Positions 1 to 12,300 of a stretch of 64,000 nucleotides of DNA are shown here, in pieces. A program made the translations under genes and the position numbers. Location of the stretch: positions 106,940-170,939 of the forward strand of contig NZ_QKZK01000001.1 in NCBI RefSeq assembly GCF_003254275.1. Reading direction: 5' to 3'. Every line of letters begins with the position of its first letter. The stretch's first letter is position 1. The notes beneath the pieces are model-generated. The model was not told where the DNA came from. It worked only from the letters and a program-made list of their open reading frames with translations, and did not search any database. This DNA is from Breznakibacter xylanolyticus (GTDB taxonomy: Bacteria; Bacteroidota; Bacteroidia; Bacteroidales; Marinilabiliaceae).

Positions 1-26
1 CATGCTGCTATCTGCTCATTCATCTG

Positions 27-158
27 TGACCACTCACCTCATGGCACGGTTGAGTTAACCCCAGCCTTAAGGCTGGGGTTAGTCTGACAGCGTGTGTAAT
101 CGGGCTTTAGCCCGGGCATGTGAGTTTCCTGAGAATGTTCTATGACCAATCACCTCAT
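27..158. repeat. Palindrome pair flanked by 16-bp direct repeats
   Basis: A 16-bp sequence starting TGACCA occurs at 27-42 and again at 143-158 with one mismatch. Between the copies lie a perfect 26-bp palindrome (56-81, arms of CCCCAGCC around TTAA) and a short hairpin (101-114, CGGGCT-TT-AGCCCG). This resembles the REP-like intergenic elements common in Bacteroidota genomes. No open reading frame with any support lies in 1-356. The hairpins lack a following T-run, so they are not obvious terminators. Confidence 0.6.
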
Positions 159-249
159 TCTTCCGTTGAATTTCTCGTTTTTTGTGGTTAATTTTAGGTT
201 TATCACCGCTTTATGCGATTTTGATTTATGTGGGTGATCGGCAATGTTG

Positions 250-257
250 TATATTTG
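250..257 (+). promoter_or_regulatory. Candidate -7 element for the giant adhesin gene
   Basis: TATATTTG matches the Bacteroidota -7 consensus TAnnTTTG. The nearest TTTG upstream is at 220-223, which gives a 26-bp spacer, longer than the usual 19-21, so only the -7 half is well supported. A leader of about 95 nt to the ATG at 357 would follow. Confidence 0.5.
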
Positions 258-356
258 TAACAGCTTTTACCGTTTCCCTTAAAGGTTTCAAACCCGGTGT
301 TGGTTTTTGACGTACACCACTTATCCATTGACGAACGCATCTTTTTTGATCGTGGC

Positions 357-3300
357 ATGATGAAGAAATCCTCCTTCCGCACTTGGTTAAGGCTTGGCTG
401 CTGCCTCTTGGCTGGTTGCCTCTTGGCGCATGGCGTGGCGTGGGGACAGATTGCGGCCTCGCCTCTGAATACCTGTAGTGGCGGGATATATCGAATTTCC
501 GATCCGGCGGTGTTGGGGTTTCCCCCCGGCTTATCTAAAGACAATATTGGGATCTGGAGTGCAGTGGAGCTTTCTTCGGGGGATCCTGCAGGGTTGGTAT
601 TTGAGCCACCTACCATTTTTCAAACCTATGTCACCGGTTTTGTGTTGGGTGAAACCTATAAAGTCACATGGAAGAGTGCCAAGAATGGGAAAGATTACGT
701 TTTTTATCTCGAAGCGACTACTGCTGCGACCCCCGGGGTGATAAAGTTTGAGTCTCCGCTCAACTCAGGAACCTGGCAGACAGGAGATATTGTGTATTGC
801 CCGAATATTCCTGAGCCGGAACAACTATTTCAAATTGAAGGTGCTGATATCAGTAGTGTTGAATTTTGGAAGACCGGTTTGCCAGGCTCTTTTTCTACAG
901 CCAATCCCACTTCTTTAACCAGCTACAACAGTAAGGACGAAGTTTGGGGGATTGTTACCAATAGCAATGGATGTGTCTCTTATACGACCAATCGCATCCG
1001 TTTGGCAGAGATGACCCAGACTCAGATTGTGGTTGTAGGAGGTGCATCTGCATGTGGTAGCTCTGTGCCTGCCGGCGTTGAGTTGGAGATACAGCCTTAT
1101 GATGCAGTTGGTTATACATATCAGTGGTATCGGGATGATGGGGCGATCAAATCTCCGATTGGTGGAGCAACCCATCGAACTTATATCATTAATGATTTTG
1201 GAAAGTATAGTGTTGTTGTATCCGGTTGTGCTACCACATTTGAAACCAATCAGGTAAATGTTGAACAGATTGGGTTGTCGTCGGTTTCTATTGCCGGTGG
1301 TGATTTGTGTAAGCCTGGCGATGAACAAACGCTCACCGCGAACCCCGCTCCGGCTGTTGGTTTTGATTATGGGTGGTTTTATGGGGGGGCACCCATTCCG
1401 GGTGAAACGTCATCAACCCTTTCTGCATCCAATGCAGGGTATTATCAGGTCAAGCTCACATCTCAAACAAATGCCGACTGCTATACGATGTCATCCCCAT
1501 TTTCGGTTGATGTCACCAATGTGTGGGCTGAGTGGAGCAAGGCAAATAATTTAGCACCCTTTTGTGCCACAGCACCAGTGGGAGATCGAACACCAAAGAT
1601 GAATCTGACCATCTACAATGGTCAGTCACCTTATGAGGTGACCATTAATGATGGCACCAATTATCAGATTTTGAGTGGCGTTGTCAGTCCTGTAGTCATT
1701 GATGCTGTTCCGGAGATTTCAAGCACGACTGACTACCGAGTGATCAGTATTGTGGATGCCAATGGTTGTGGCGCCCATTCAGACACTCTACCCAAAAATT
1801 CATTGCGTTATGAGGTCGAAGGGATGCCTGTTGTGCAGGATGTCACATTTAGTGGAGGGTGCTCTCAATCTCCCTTGTTGGCAGTGCTCAATAACGCCGA
1901 AGCCAACACGATTTACGAGTTGCGCCGCACCACCCTGGGGGTGGAAACGCTGATTGAAAGCCGCACCCCTTCATCCCCCGGTGGCTTTGCCTTTGCTTCG
2001 CTTCCCATTTCCTCTGCCGGAACTTACAGTGTGGTGGCTCGTGGACTGACGGGTGCGTGTGGTGAGGTGACAATGAACGGAAATCTGACGGTTTTTGATT
2101 CCCCCAACACATTTGTGTTGTCTGCTAATAAGTTGGATTATTGCTTTAATTCCCTGCCTACAGATGTTAAACTTTCACTTTCCGGCTCTCAACCTGGCGT
2201 AGATTATCAGTTACAATGGGACGATGGAACCGGTTTTGTCAATGTAGGTGCTGTGTTGTCGGGTGCTGGCAGTGGGCTTTCGCCTGTCGATTGGCATGAC
2301 CGTCAGGCTGGGGCTTACCGTGTTCTCGCCACAGGTGCCGGCGGGTGCACTCGAGTGATGGATGGTGTGCTGTCGGTGAAAGGGCATTCTTTGCCGGCCG
2401 CCGTGGTATCGGCCGGTTCGCCCAATCGCCGTTGTGCCGATGATGCCACAACATCATTTTATGTGAATGTGGCTTTGAATGGGGAGCCACCATTCAATTT
2501 TCATATTGTCAATGATAAAGGATTGGCCACCATTGAGGTGCGTAACCATTCATCCATGACCGCTACGATATTGGTCAACCCGGCTACGGATATTACTTAT
2601 AAAGTTGAAAATTTAACGGATAAATACAGTTGTGCTCCGGTTGCCGGTTCCGGCGAAGCCCGTTTTTATGTCGACCCCATCCCGGTGATCGACATCACGC
2701 CGGCCGCCCCCTCGGTGTGTGCCGGGTCTCCGGTGACCTTGACAGCCAATGCGGCCAATACCACCGGGGTAAAGACATACACCTGGTCCGATGGTTTGGG
2801 CAGCACCCCCTCGGTGAATTTTACACCTGCCAATACTTTTACTTACGAGGTGGTTGTTACCAATGAATTGGGATGTACCCATACTGAAAATGTCACAGTG
2901 ACCGTGAACCCGGTGCCGGTTGTCCATTCGCTTACGGTTGACAACCTTCTGAATGCTGGCCATTATTGTGAAGATAATTATGAAATTGGGTTGGCAAGTA
3001 CCCAAATTGGTGTGACTTATGATCTTTATAAGGATGGGGTTTATTCATTTCCATTTTCATCGACATCTATTATTGGTGACGGTTCTGCTCATAATTTCCC
3101 TGATGTTAATACCCCCGGCATCTATACTGTTAGAGCCACATCCGCTGTTGGCGGCTGCACAGCCATGATGAACGGCGCCGTTGAGGTGCATGCCAACACC
3201 TTGTCGTTGTCGGTTAAAAGCCGAAATGTTTCGTGTGTATCGGCCAATGATGGATGGGCTGAGGTTGTAGCCTCAGGAGGAGGGGTTCCTTATGTTTATA

Positions 3301-6300
3301 ACTGGGAGAATTCGACCTCTGTGACGGTCTCCACCGCTGCCGTGGCCGATCCTCTGTCTCCCGGGACTTATACCGTCACTGTTACCGATGCTTACGGGTG
3401 CAGTCAGTATGAGTATGTAACCATCACAAAGCCATTGGCTTTGGATGTGGATGTTACGACTTTTGCAGCCACATGTGCTTCTGCGACCGATGGCCGTGCC
3501 ACAGTGTTGGTCACCGGTGGGACGCCGCCTTATCAAATCACCTGGCCCGATGGCACCACCGGCGTGTCTGTGACAAATCTGTCTCCGGGGAATCATGTGG
3601 TTTCGGTGACTGATGCCAATGGGTGTATTCATCCTGAGCTTTTTACCATTAATGTGCTGCTTCCCGTTTTGTCCATTTCAGAGACGCTCGCCGATCATAA
3701 AGATATTCTGTGCCATGGCGATGCCACCGGCGAGTTCAAGGTGGAAGCTTCCGGCGGATCGGGCGCTTATCAGTTTAGCATCGACCGGATCAGTTGGTTC
3801 AATGGCATTGTTGATGAATATACCTTTAAGAATTTAAAAGCAGGTACTTACACCGTTTGGGTGCGCGATGCCAGCAATTCATTGTGTGAGTTAGAGGGAG
3901 CGCCGCCGATAACAATTAATGAGGCTGCAGCATTGTCTGTTGCTTTGTCGTCCCCTGTGATAAACGTCCCCTGTCATGGTGGCACTAATGGGAAGATTGA
4001 AGTCACGGTGTCCGGAGGAACCGGTGTTTTAAATTATCAGTGGTACCGCCTCGTTCCCGGTGACGGTTTGCTCCCATGGCCTGCGGCAGATGGAGGTACA
4101 CCAGCTCACGCGACCAACTTGCCCGCCGGTGACTACCGCGTTCGGGTGAATGATGATAAGGGTTGTACCCTCTGGTCCGATGCCATCACCGTGCAGCAAC
4201 CCGTGAGTCCCATGATGGTTCCGTTGGTGGACATCACCCATGTGTCCTCGTTCGGTGGCAACGATGGAGCCATCACTTTGGGGACGGTCATCAATGGAAA
4301 TGCTCCTTTTAAATATTCCTGGAGTGGTATTGATTTGAGTGGGAATCCGATTCTAGATCTTGTACCTGATATAACTTCACAGACAAATCTTAAAGCTGGC
4401 ACTTATCAGGTCACGGTAACCGATGACAATGGTTGTTCTGTGACCCTCGACCAGTTGGTGGTGTCCGAGACCGACCGCCTCACCATTTTGGTGGCCAAGT
4501 CCGATCCCGCTCCCTGTCATGGTGCTACCAACGGATTCATCCGTGTCACTGCTGCGGGTGGTGATACGCCTTATCAATCCATCACTTTGTCCGATGGTGT
4601 TGTTACGTTGATGCCCGTCAATACCGGATCAACATTTGCCGAGTTTACCGCATTGCCGGCCGGAGCTTACACCGCCACGGTGGTGGATGCCAAAGGCGTT
4701 GCTTTCACCGAGGCGATTTTTCTTACTCAACCCGATGCTTTGCAACTCTCGGTTGATAAGAAAGATGTGTCCTGCCATGGCAGTAAAGATGCTGAAATTA
4801 AAGTGACGATTTCCGGCGGACTCCCGTTTCCTGGGACGCCTGATTATTATGAAGTTGTCGTGACCCCTCCGGTCGGTGCTGTGTTAACAGAGCACGTACA
4901 GTTCGCAACTCCTTTCATTTTTGATCATTTGTCACCCGGCGACTACGCCGTGGTTGTGACCGATTTGAAGGGATGCTCCCAAACTTCTGCCGTGTCCATC
5001 GTCGAGCCCAATGAGGTGACCGCCTCGGTGACCCTGACGCCGGTCACCTGTCATGCTCAAGGAACCGCCACGGCGTCGGTGTCGGGGCGCGATGCATCTT
5101 TCGCGTTTCAGTATGATTGGTACGAGGTGGATGGTATAGGGACTGAAACTTTGCTGATGACCACAGGTCCTTCATCGATTTCAGGTTTAGATGCAGGAAG
5201 TTACCGATTGCGAGTCACTGCATTGAGTGATGCCTGTTTGCCTGTAGATGTTGATTTTTCCATTGATGATGCCCGCCCCGGGACGCTAACCGTAACTCCC
5301 ACTCATGTCACCGGTTGTGCGGGTGATGCCACGGGTGTTCTTCATGTAGAACTGACAGGCGGTAATGCTCCTTATGTGGTTGCGGCCAACGGGTTGTCCG
5401 TGGTCGGGGCAGGCTCCTTCGACCTGACGGGGCTGACCCAGGGAAGCTATACCGTAGGTGCGACCGATGCCAATGGTTGTGCGTTTGCCCCTCAGGTGGT
5501 CATCATCAACGAGCCGTCTCCTTTGGAGGTTTCCCCGTTGAACGTCAAATCCGGTTGTTCAATCAATAGCGGTTCCGTCAGTTTTACCGTTTCGGGTGGC
5601 AATGTTTCGGGCGGCAACCATAGTTATCGGTGGGTGCTCAAAAATGTGACGGGTGTTGTAATAGATGAGACATCATTGGATGTGACATCCGGTTCATCAT
5701 CGTTGTTAAGTGAAGTGGGGTTGGCCGCAGGCGATTATATTCTCACCGTTCGGGACTTGTATTCTACGGCTCCCGATCAGTGTGAGGTCATCCGCACCTT
5801 CACCATCACCGAGTTGGCGGTTTCGGCCACACTGACCCATACAAGTTGCGAAGGGGTTAACTCCGGTGCCATCCACCTGGATGTGACTGGTGGCTCTGGG
5901 AATTATACTTACGTTTGGACTGGCCCCGATGGGTTCTCTGCCGCCACCCAAGACATCACCGGCCTGCATGCAGGCACCTATGCCTTGACATTGAAAGATG
6001 AGGATTGGGGATGCGTTGTCTCGTTAAATTACGATATTGATAATCAGCGCACCCTCTCCATCGACACTTACCTTGAACCGGTTCGTTGCCATGGCGAGAA
6101 CACCGGCAGCATCGAGGTGACCGGCGTGCCCGGCAGTGTGGGAGCACTCTTGTACACCTGGAACGGCACTCCCGGATCAAACCGTTTTGACAACCTGTTT
6201 ACCGGCACCTATCAAATTCGGGTGGAAGACGGCCAGGGCTGTCTGGCTGAAAAGATGGTTGATGTGGTTCAGCCTGATCCCATTGATTTTAAACTCTCAT

Positions 6301-9300
6301 CTTCCCTTGAGGATTGTAGTCATCGTCAAATATTTTTAAGTGAATTGCAAGGTGGTACCGGCGCCTTGAGTGAGTTTCAATACAATTGGTCTGGCTCGGG
6401 TGGGGCAACTGCGAAGGCCGACCTGGCAGGGTTGGATGTTGTCGCTCCGGTTACGCCCTTGCTGACACAACTGACGGTTGGCGGCGACTATGTCGTGACC
6501 GTGCGCGATCGTAACAACTGTTCGGCGATGCGCACAGTGGCCGTGGCAGCACCCTTGTCGGTGACGGCTGCTTTGTCGCATCTCAACTGTGCCGGCGATG
6601 CCAATGGTGCCATTCAGGTGCAGGTGAGTGGCGGGTCGGGTTCATATCAATATCATTGGACGACGGTTGATGGTTCCGGATTGGTGGTTGGCAATGAGGA
6701 TCAAAATGGGTTGACAGCAGGGACTTACGTGGTGACGGTGACGGATGTTGTTGAGAATTGTTCGGTGACGGCATCTTATACCCTCAATGCGCCGGCTTCC
6801 ATCACCATTGATGCACAGTTAACTCACAACCTCTGCCATGGCAATGCCAATGGTTCCATTTTGCCGCAAGTGTCCGGAGGAATGCCAGGGTACACTTATG
6901 CCTGGTCGGCGGTTAATGGCACCGGTCTCGACCCCTTGTCGGTGAACCAGTACGGGCTTACTGCCGGAACCTACAGCCTGAGGGTGCGCGATGCCAATGG
7001 CTGTGAGGCTGTGAAGGATTTCCAAATCAACGAACCCTTTGCGCTTGATTTTGAGGTCGTGGTGAGCAATACTCAATGCGATAATACCAATAGTATCACA
7101 GTTCAGACTCCGAAAGGAGGTTCCGGCTCTTACTCATTTTTGTTGGTTGGCTCCGGCATCTCATCTGAAACATGGGATAATGCGTCTGTCACGGTAAAAA
7201 CATTATCCAACCTCCCCGGAGGGGATTACACCATTGTGATGAGCGACATGGGCGTGGGGCAGCACTGCTCTGTGACGAAAGTGGTGAGTCTCACGCAACC
7301 ACTGGTGGCGACATATCAGGTGGCCGGCGAAACCTGCCCCGGCATGGGCGATGGCCGCATATCCCTTTCGGTGTCGGGGGGAACTCTGCCTTATGCTTTC
7401 CATTGGACACCTGCTCCGGGGATTGTTGCCGGTGCACAAAACCAAAACGCCCTTGCTGCAGGAACATATACAGTGAGAGTGACCGATGGTCGCGGATGTT
7501 TTGTTGATTTAACTGATATTGAAGTCCCATTGCTGCATCAGCTGGTGTTGGGCAGTGGCATCAAGCACGTTCTTTGCAAGGGGGATGCCACGGGTGCCAT
7601 CGACCTGAGCGTTTCGGGTGGTTCGGGCTTCTACCAATACTTGTGGTCGGGTGGCACTGCATCGGGGAAAACCACCGAAGATGTGTCCGGCCTCGGTGCC
7701 GGCTTTTATACCGTAACGGTTTCGGATGATCAGCTTGCCGGGTGTGCTGTCAGTGAAACCTTTCAGGTGAATGAACCTGCTGATGCCTTATCCATATCCT
7801 CTTTGACACATACCGATATTTCCTGTCATGGGTCTGCCGTAGGTACCATTCATCTGGTTGTCGCAGGTGGTACAGCTCCTTATCGATATTTGTGGTCAGG
7901 ACCAATGGCAATCACCGATTCAGAATTCAATCCTACAAATCTCATTGCCGGCAGTTATCAGGTCACCGTTGTTGATGCCAACTTGTGTTCGGTGACCAGT
8001 GATGCCATTGTCATCGACCAGCCGGTGCAGCCTGTTGCCGTATCGTTGGTACAGTTGTTGCCCGTCACGGTGTCGGGTGGCAGCAATGGCGTCATTGAGG
8101 TGGTGGCTTCGGGTGGCGTGTTGCCGTATGTGTCCTATGCTTGGGAGATTGAAGATGGCATCAATCCCGGAAGTTTCATCCCATATCCTCTTGGAACATC
8201 ATATCGTGTCGAAGGATTATCTAAAGGTCATTATCGAGTGACGGTGACTGACGGCAATGGCTGCTCGGGAAGCTCAGTTCCGTATATCATCACTGAGCCG
8301 GGGCAAGCGCTGGCTGTTGAGAAGGTGTTGCTCCGTCCTATTCGTCCCTGTGCCGGCAGTTCCAATGGCGTGATTTCGGTGCAGGTGGTGGGTGGCACAC
8401 CCGATGTCACTTCCGGAACCCCGCTCTATATGTTGGAGTGGTATAAAGATGGCGTGAAACAAGGCTCGCAGCAAGCTGTGACCCTCACCCTCAACGGTTT
8501 GGCGCCAGGTAGTTATCTCTTCCGCGCTCAAGATGGCAATGGTATTTGGTCGCCCGATCAAATTATTGATGTGACCGAACCGATTGTGTTAACAGTGTTG
8601 GCGACGGAGCATCAACCAGTAACCTGCCATAGCGATAACGATGGTGTGGTGCGTGTTGCTGTATCAGGAGGCCTTCCCTCTTTTAGTGGGAATTATAAAG
8701 TAACCCTTTATGGTGCCGGTGCTTCTCAGACCCAAATGGCCAATGGGATTGATGTCGATTTTATCGGGCTTACGGCCGGAAACTATCTGGTTGAGGTGGT
8801 GGATGATGCCAATGGCGATGGTTCATTTAGTTTCGCCGACCCAGTGGCAGGCGATTGCCGTCAGGTGGTGTCGGTGAGCGTGTCGCAGCCCGAGGCCGTG
8901 GTTACGCTCAGTAGGGCAGATGCCGGCGCATTGTGCGATGGTGTGAAACCGCAGTTGCGCATGACGACGACCCACTGGGATGTGGTTGCTCATCCGCTGG
9001 ATGTGACGCTGAGTGATGGCACCATGGTAACAGTCAATAGCTCGCCTTTTGTTTTTGATCCTGACAATGTCCCGTCGGTAGGTTCAACTACTTATGCCAT
9101 CACATCGGTGCATGCACAAGGTGGTACCTGTGTGAAAGGGACAGGGCAGGGCACCGTTCAGGTGGGTGTGTTGGCACGCCCTACGGCGCAGCTTTCTGGT
9201 GGATCGAGTGTGTGTGTGGGCGAACAGTCTTTGCTACGTGTGGATGTCGCCGGGTCAGCGCCCTGGACGGTTGTCTTTACGAATGGCATGATGGTGAGCA

Positions 9301-12300
9301 TCCCGGCAGGTGAAACGGGGGTGGATGTGCCCGTGACACCGATCTCTTCCAATACCTATTCGCTTCTTTCGGTTTCCGATGCCCATTGCAGCGGCACGGT
9401 GAGTGGTTCGGCTACGGTAACGGTTCACCCGCTTCCCGAGGTCACCCTCAGTGGCTCTGCCATGATTTGTGCAGGTCAGCCGACGTCATTGACGCTGACC
9501 ATGCCATCGGGAACAGCGCCTTATCAAATCAACGTGAAGGTGAACGGCATCGAAACCGTTTTAAATAATATTGTCACAAGCCCTTATATCTGGACTGTTT
9601 CACCGTTGGTAACCACCACCTACGAGTTGGTGAGCATCACCGATGCCCACGGATGCAGTCGTGCGGTGAGTGGCGCTGCCGTGGTGACGGTGAACCCGTT
9701 GCCCGGGAATCCGGGTGTTATTGACGGCCCCGATGAGGCTTGTCAGGGAGCCACGGGGCTTGTGTATCGTGTTGACGCCATTCCTCATGCCACGTCTTAT
9801 GAGTGGGAATTGCCCGCCGGTTTCTCCCTCACTTCGGGAAAAGGAAGCCGTGAAATCACCATTGAGGTTGATCATAACGCTTCCACTGATACATTGCGGG
9901 TGCGCGGCGTGAATGGTTGCGGATCTTCGGCCTGGGCAAACAAAAGCGTGCAGGTTGACCGTTTGCCTGATGCGGCGGCGGGTGTCATCACCAGTTTGTC
10001 GGATTCTGTGCAGTTTTGTCAGGGCACCCGTGGTGTGCGTTTCTCTGTCGCCCCGGTGAAAGGTGCTACCGAATACATCTGGCATATGCCGGCCGGCTTC
10101 GCCATTGTCAGTGGACAGGGTTCCACCGGCGTGCTGGTCGATTTGGACGAGCATCAGCATTCCATAACCGGGAATATCACCGTGGAGGCTCGCAATGCCT
10201 GTGGTTCGCGTGGCATTTCTCCTCCCCTGACTGTCACCATCAGTCCCAACCCCTCGGCCAATGCCGGCCCTGATGCACACGTGTGTGCCGATCAGTACGT
10301 GATGAAGGCTGTAGATGCCGGAGTTGGCCATACCGGGTTGTGGGAGTTGTTGCCGGGCAGTGGTTCGGCCAAAGTAGTGACCCCGGATGCCTTTAATACG
10401 GCCTTGAACGATCTTGGGAAGGGCGCCAATACCTTCCGATGGACGGTGACTCACACTGCTACCGGCTGTAAGGCCAGTGATGAGGTTGTGGTTTACAATG
10501 ATTTGCTTACGGTGTCTGCCACAGCCGACCATGATGCCGTTTGCGACGGCAATGCCACTGTTTATGGTACGGCCGTTCCCGATGGTGCCACAGGCGTGTG
10601 GAGTGTTAATCCTGTGGGTGCTTTCATTCATCAGGGAACTTCTGCGACCACGGCGGTGACCGGTTTGGCACCGGGCATGAATCAGTTTACCTGGCGCATC
10701 ACCAAAAACGGTTGCGAGAGTGCTGCCGTGACCACGGTGGTGAACAATGCCCCCGAAACTGCAGTGGTGACCGATTATACCCTGGCTGACGGCACGGTGG
10801 TTGCCTTTACCGGCATCCCTATTCAGTTGTGTGATAACCACCTCACTGTGTCGGCACGACCTGTGTCGAATGCCTCCCTGGGCATCGGTCGTTGGGAACT
10901 CATCAAGGGAACCGCCACCATTGCTGACCCTGCGAGCGCCACCACGAAAATCACCGGCCTGGGCATGGGTGAGAACATCTTGCGTTGGCGGGTGCGTCTG
11001 GCCACCTGCGAGAGCCATGTGGATGTGGTGATTCATAACAATCAATTGTTGGCAGATGCCGGCAAGGATCAAACCACCTGTGGTGATGTGGTGACGCTCA
11101 CTGCATCCCCATCCGTTTCGGCCGGTGTTACCGGAGCATGGAGTGTGTTAACCGATGCCTCAGGGCTGGAACTTGGGCATGCCGTGTTCTCAGCAGGTAG
11201 CAACCATCAAACCACAGCTTCGGCGTTGGCTGTTGGGGATAATTATTTTGTGTGGAGTGTTACTCAGCATGGTTGTGTGAGCCGCGACGTGGTGAAAATT
11301 ACCAGTCACAAACCGACACAGGCGACGGTGGAGACGGGATTGTTGACTTGCGGTGAGGATGCCCGTCTGGCGGCCAACGCTGTAGATACCACTGCGGAGA
11401 CCGGTTTCTGGAGCATTGTGAAGGGTTATGCCGCTTTTGATGATAAAACACGCCGCGATGCCGCTATTTCGAGCATCGCACAGGGTGAAAACATATTCCG
11501 ATGGAATATCCTTCGGAATGGATGTTCTTCGTCGGCCGATTTTGTGGTGAACAACCGCAAGTTACCTGTTTATGCCGGCAAAGATACCGTGATTTGCGAC
11601 CGCAATATTGCCTTGAACGCCAATGCTGCGACAGAAGGTAGTGGCATGTGGCGCGTTAAGGAAGGTGGCGTGACCATCGTGTCGGTGAGTGATCCTAAAA
11701 GCAACGCCAGTTTTGATGCCGGCAAGCATGTGTTGGAATGGGTGATCAATAATCAGGGGTGTTACTCCATTGATGAGGTGGTGATTGTTAACAACACGGT
11801 GACTGCCAACGCCGGCGGTGATCAGGATTTGTTGGGGACGGCCACTTATATGACAGCCGGTGCGTTGAGTGCCGGGGAGACCGGTCGATGGACCGTTGTT
11901 TCGGGCGGCGCTAAGTTTGTCGATATGACGCGGCCTGACAGCTATGTGTCTGAAATTAAAAAAGGGGAGAACGTATTTAAGTGGACTGTCACGAAAGGCG
12001 GATGTGTTGCTGAAGATTTGATTGTGGTCAATAACGGTCAGTCGGTGGAAGCCGATGCCGGGATGACACAGACCGTGTGTGTAAACGAAGTGGAGTTACA
12101 GGCCAACAATCCCGATGGCGGGGTGGGGGTTTGGAGCATTGAGCCGGGTGAAGGGAATGGTTCCGGTGTGTTTGAAAATATCAACAGTCCGCGTACGCGT
12201 GTCACCCACTTGTCGCCCGGTAAGAACGTGTTTCGGTGGACCATTAATTATGCGACCACCTCCACTTACGATGTGGTGGAGATTATCAATAACCAGCCAT

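Noticed and set aside
9600-11072. 490-codon open frame antisense to the giant adhesin
   Set aside because: It mirrors the codon pattern of the repeat protein. It lacks a promoter, a signal or any recognisable domain, and several similar antisense frames occur along the same gene.
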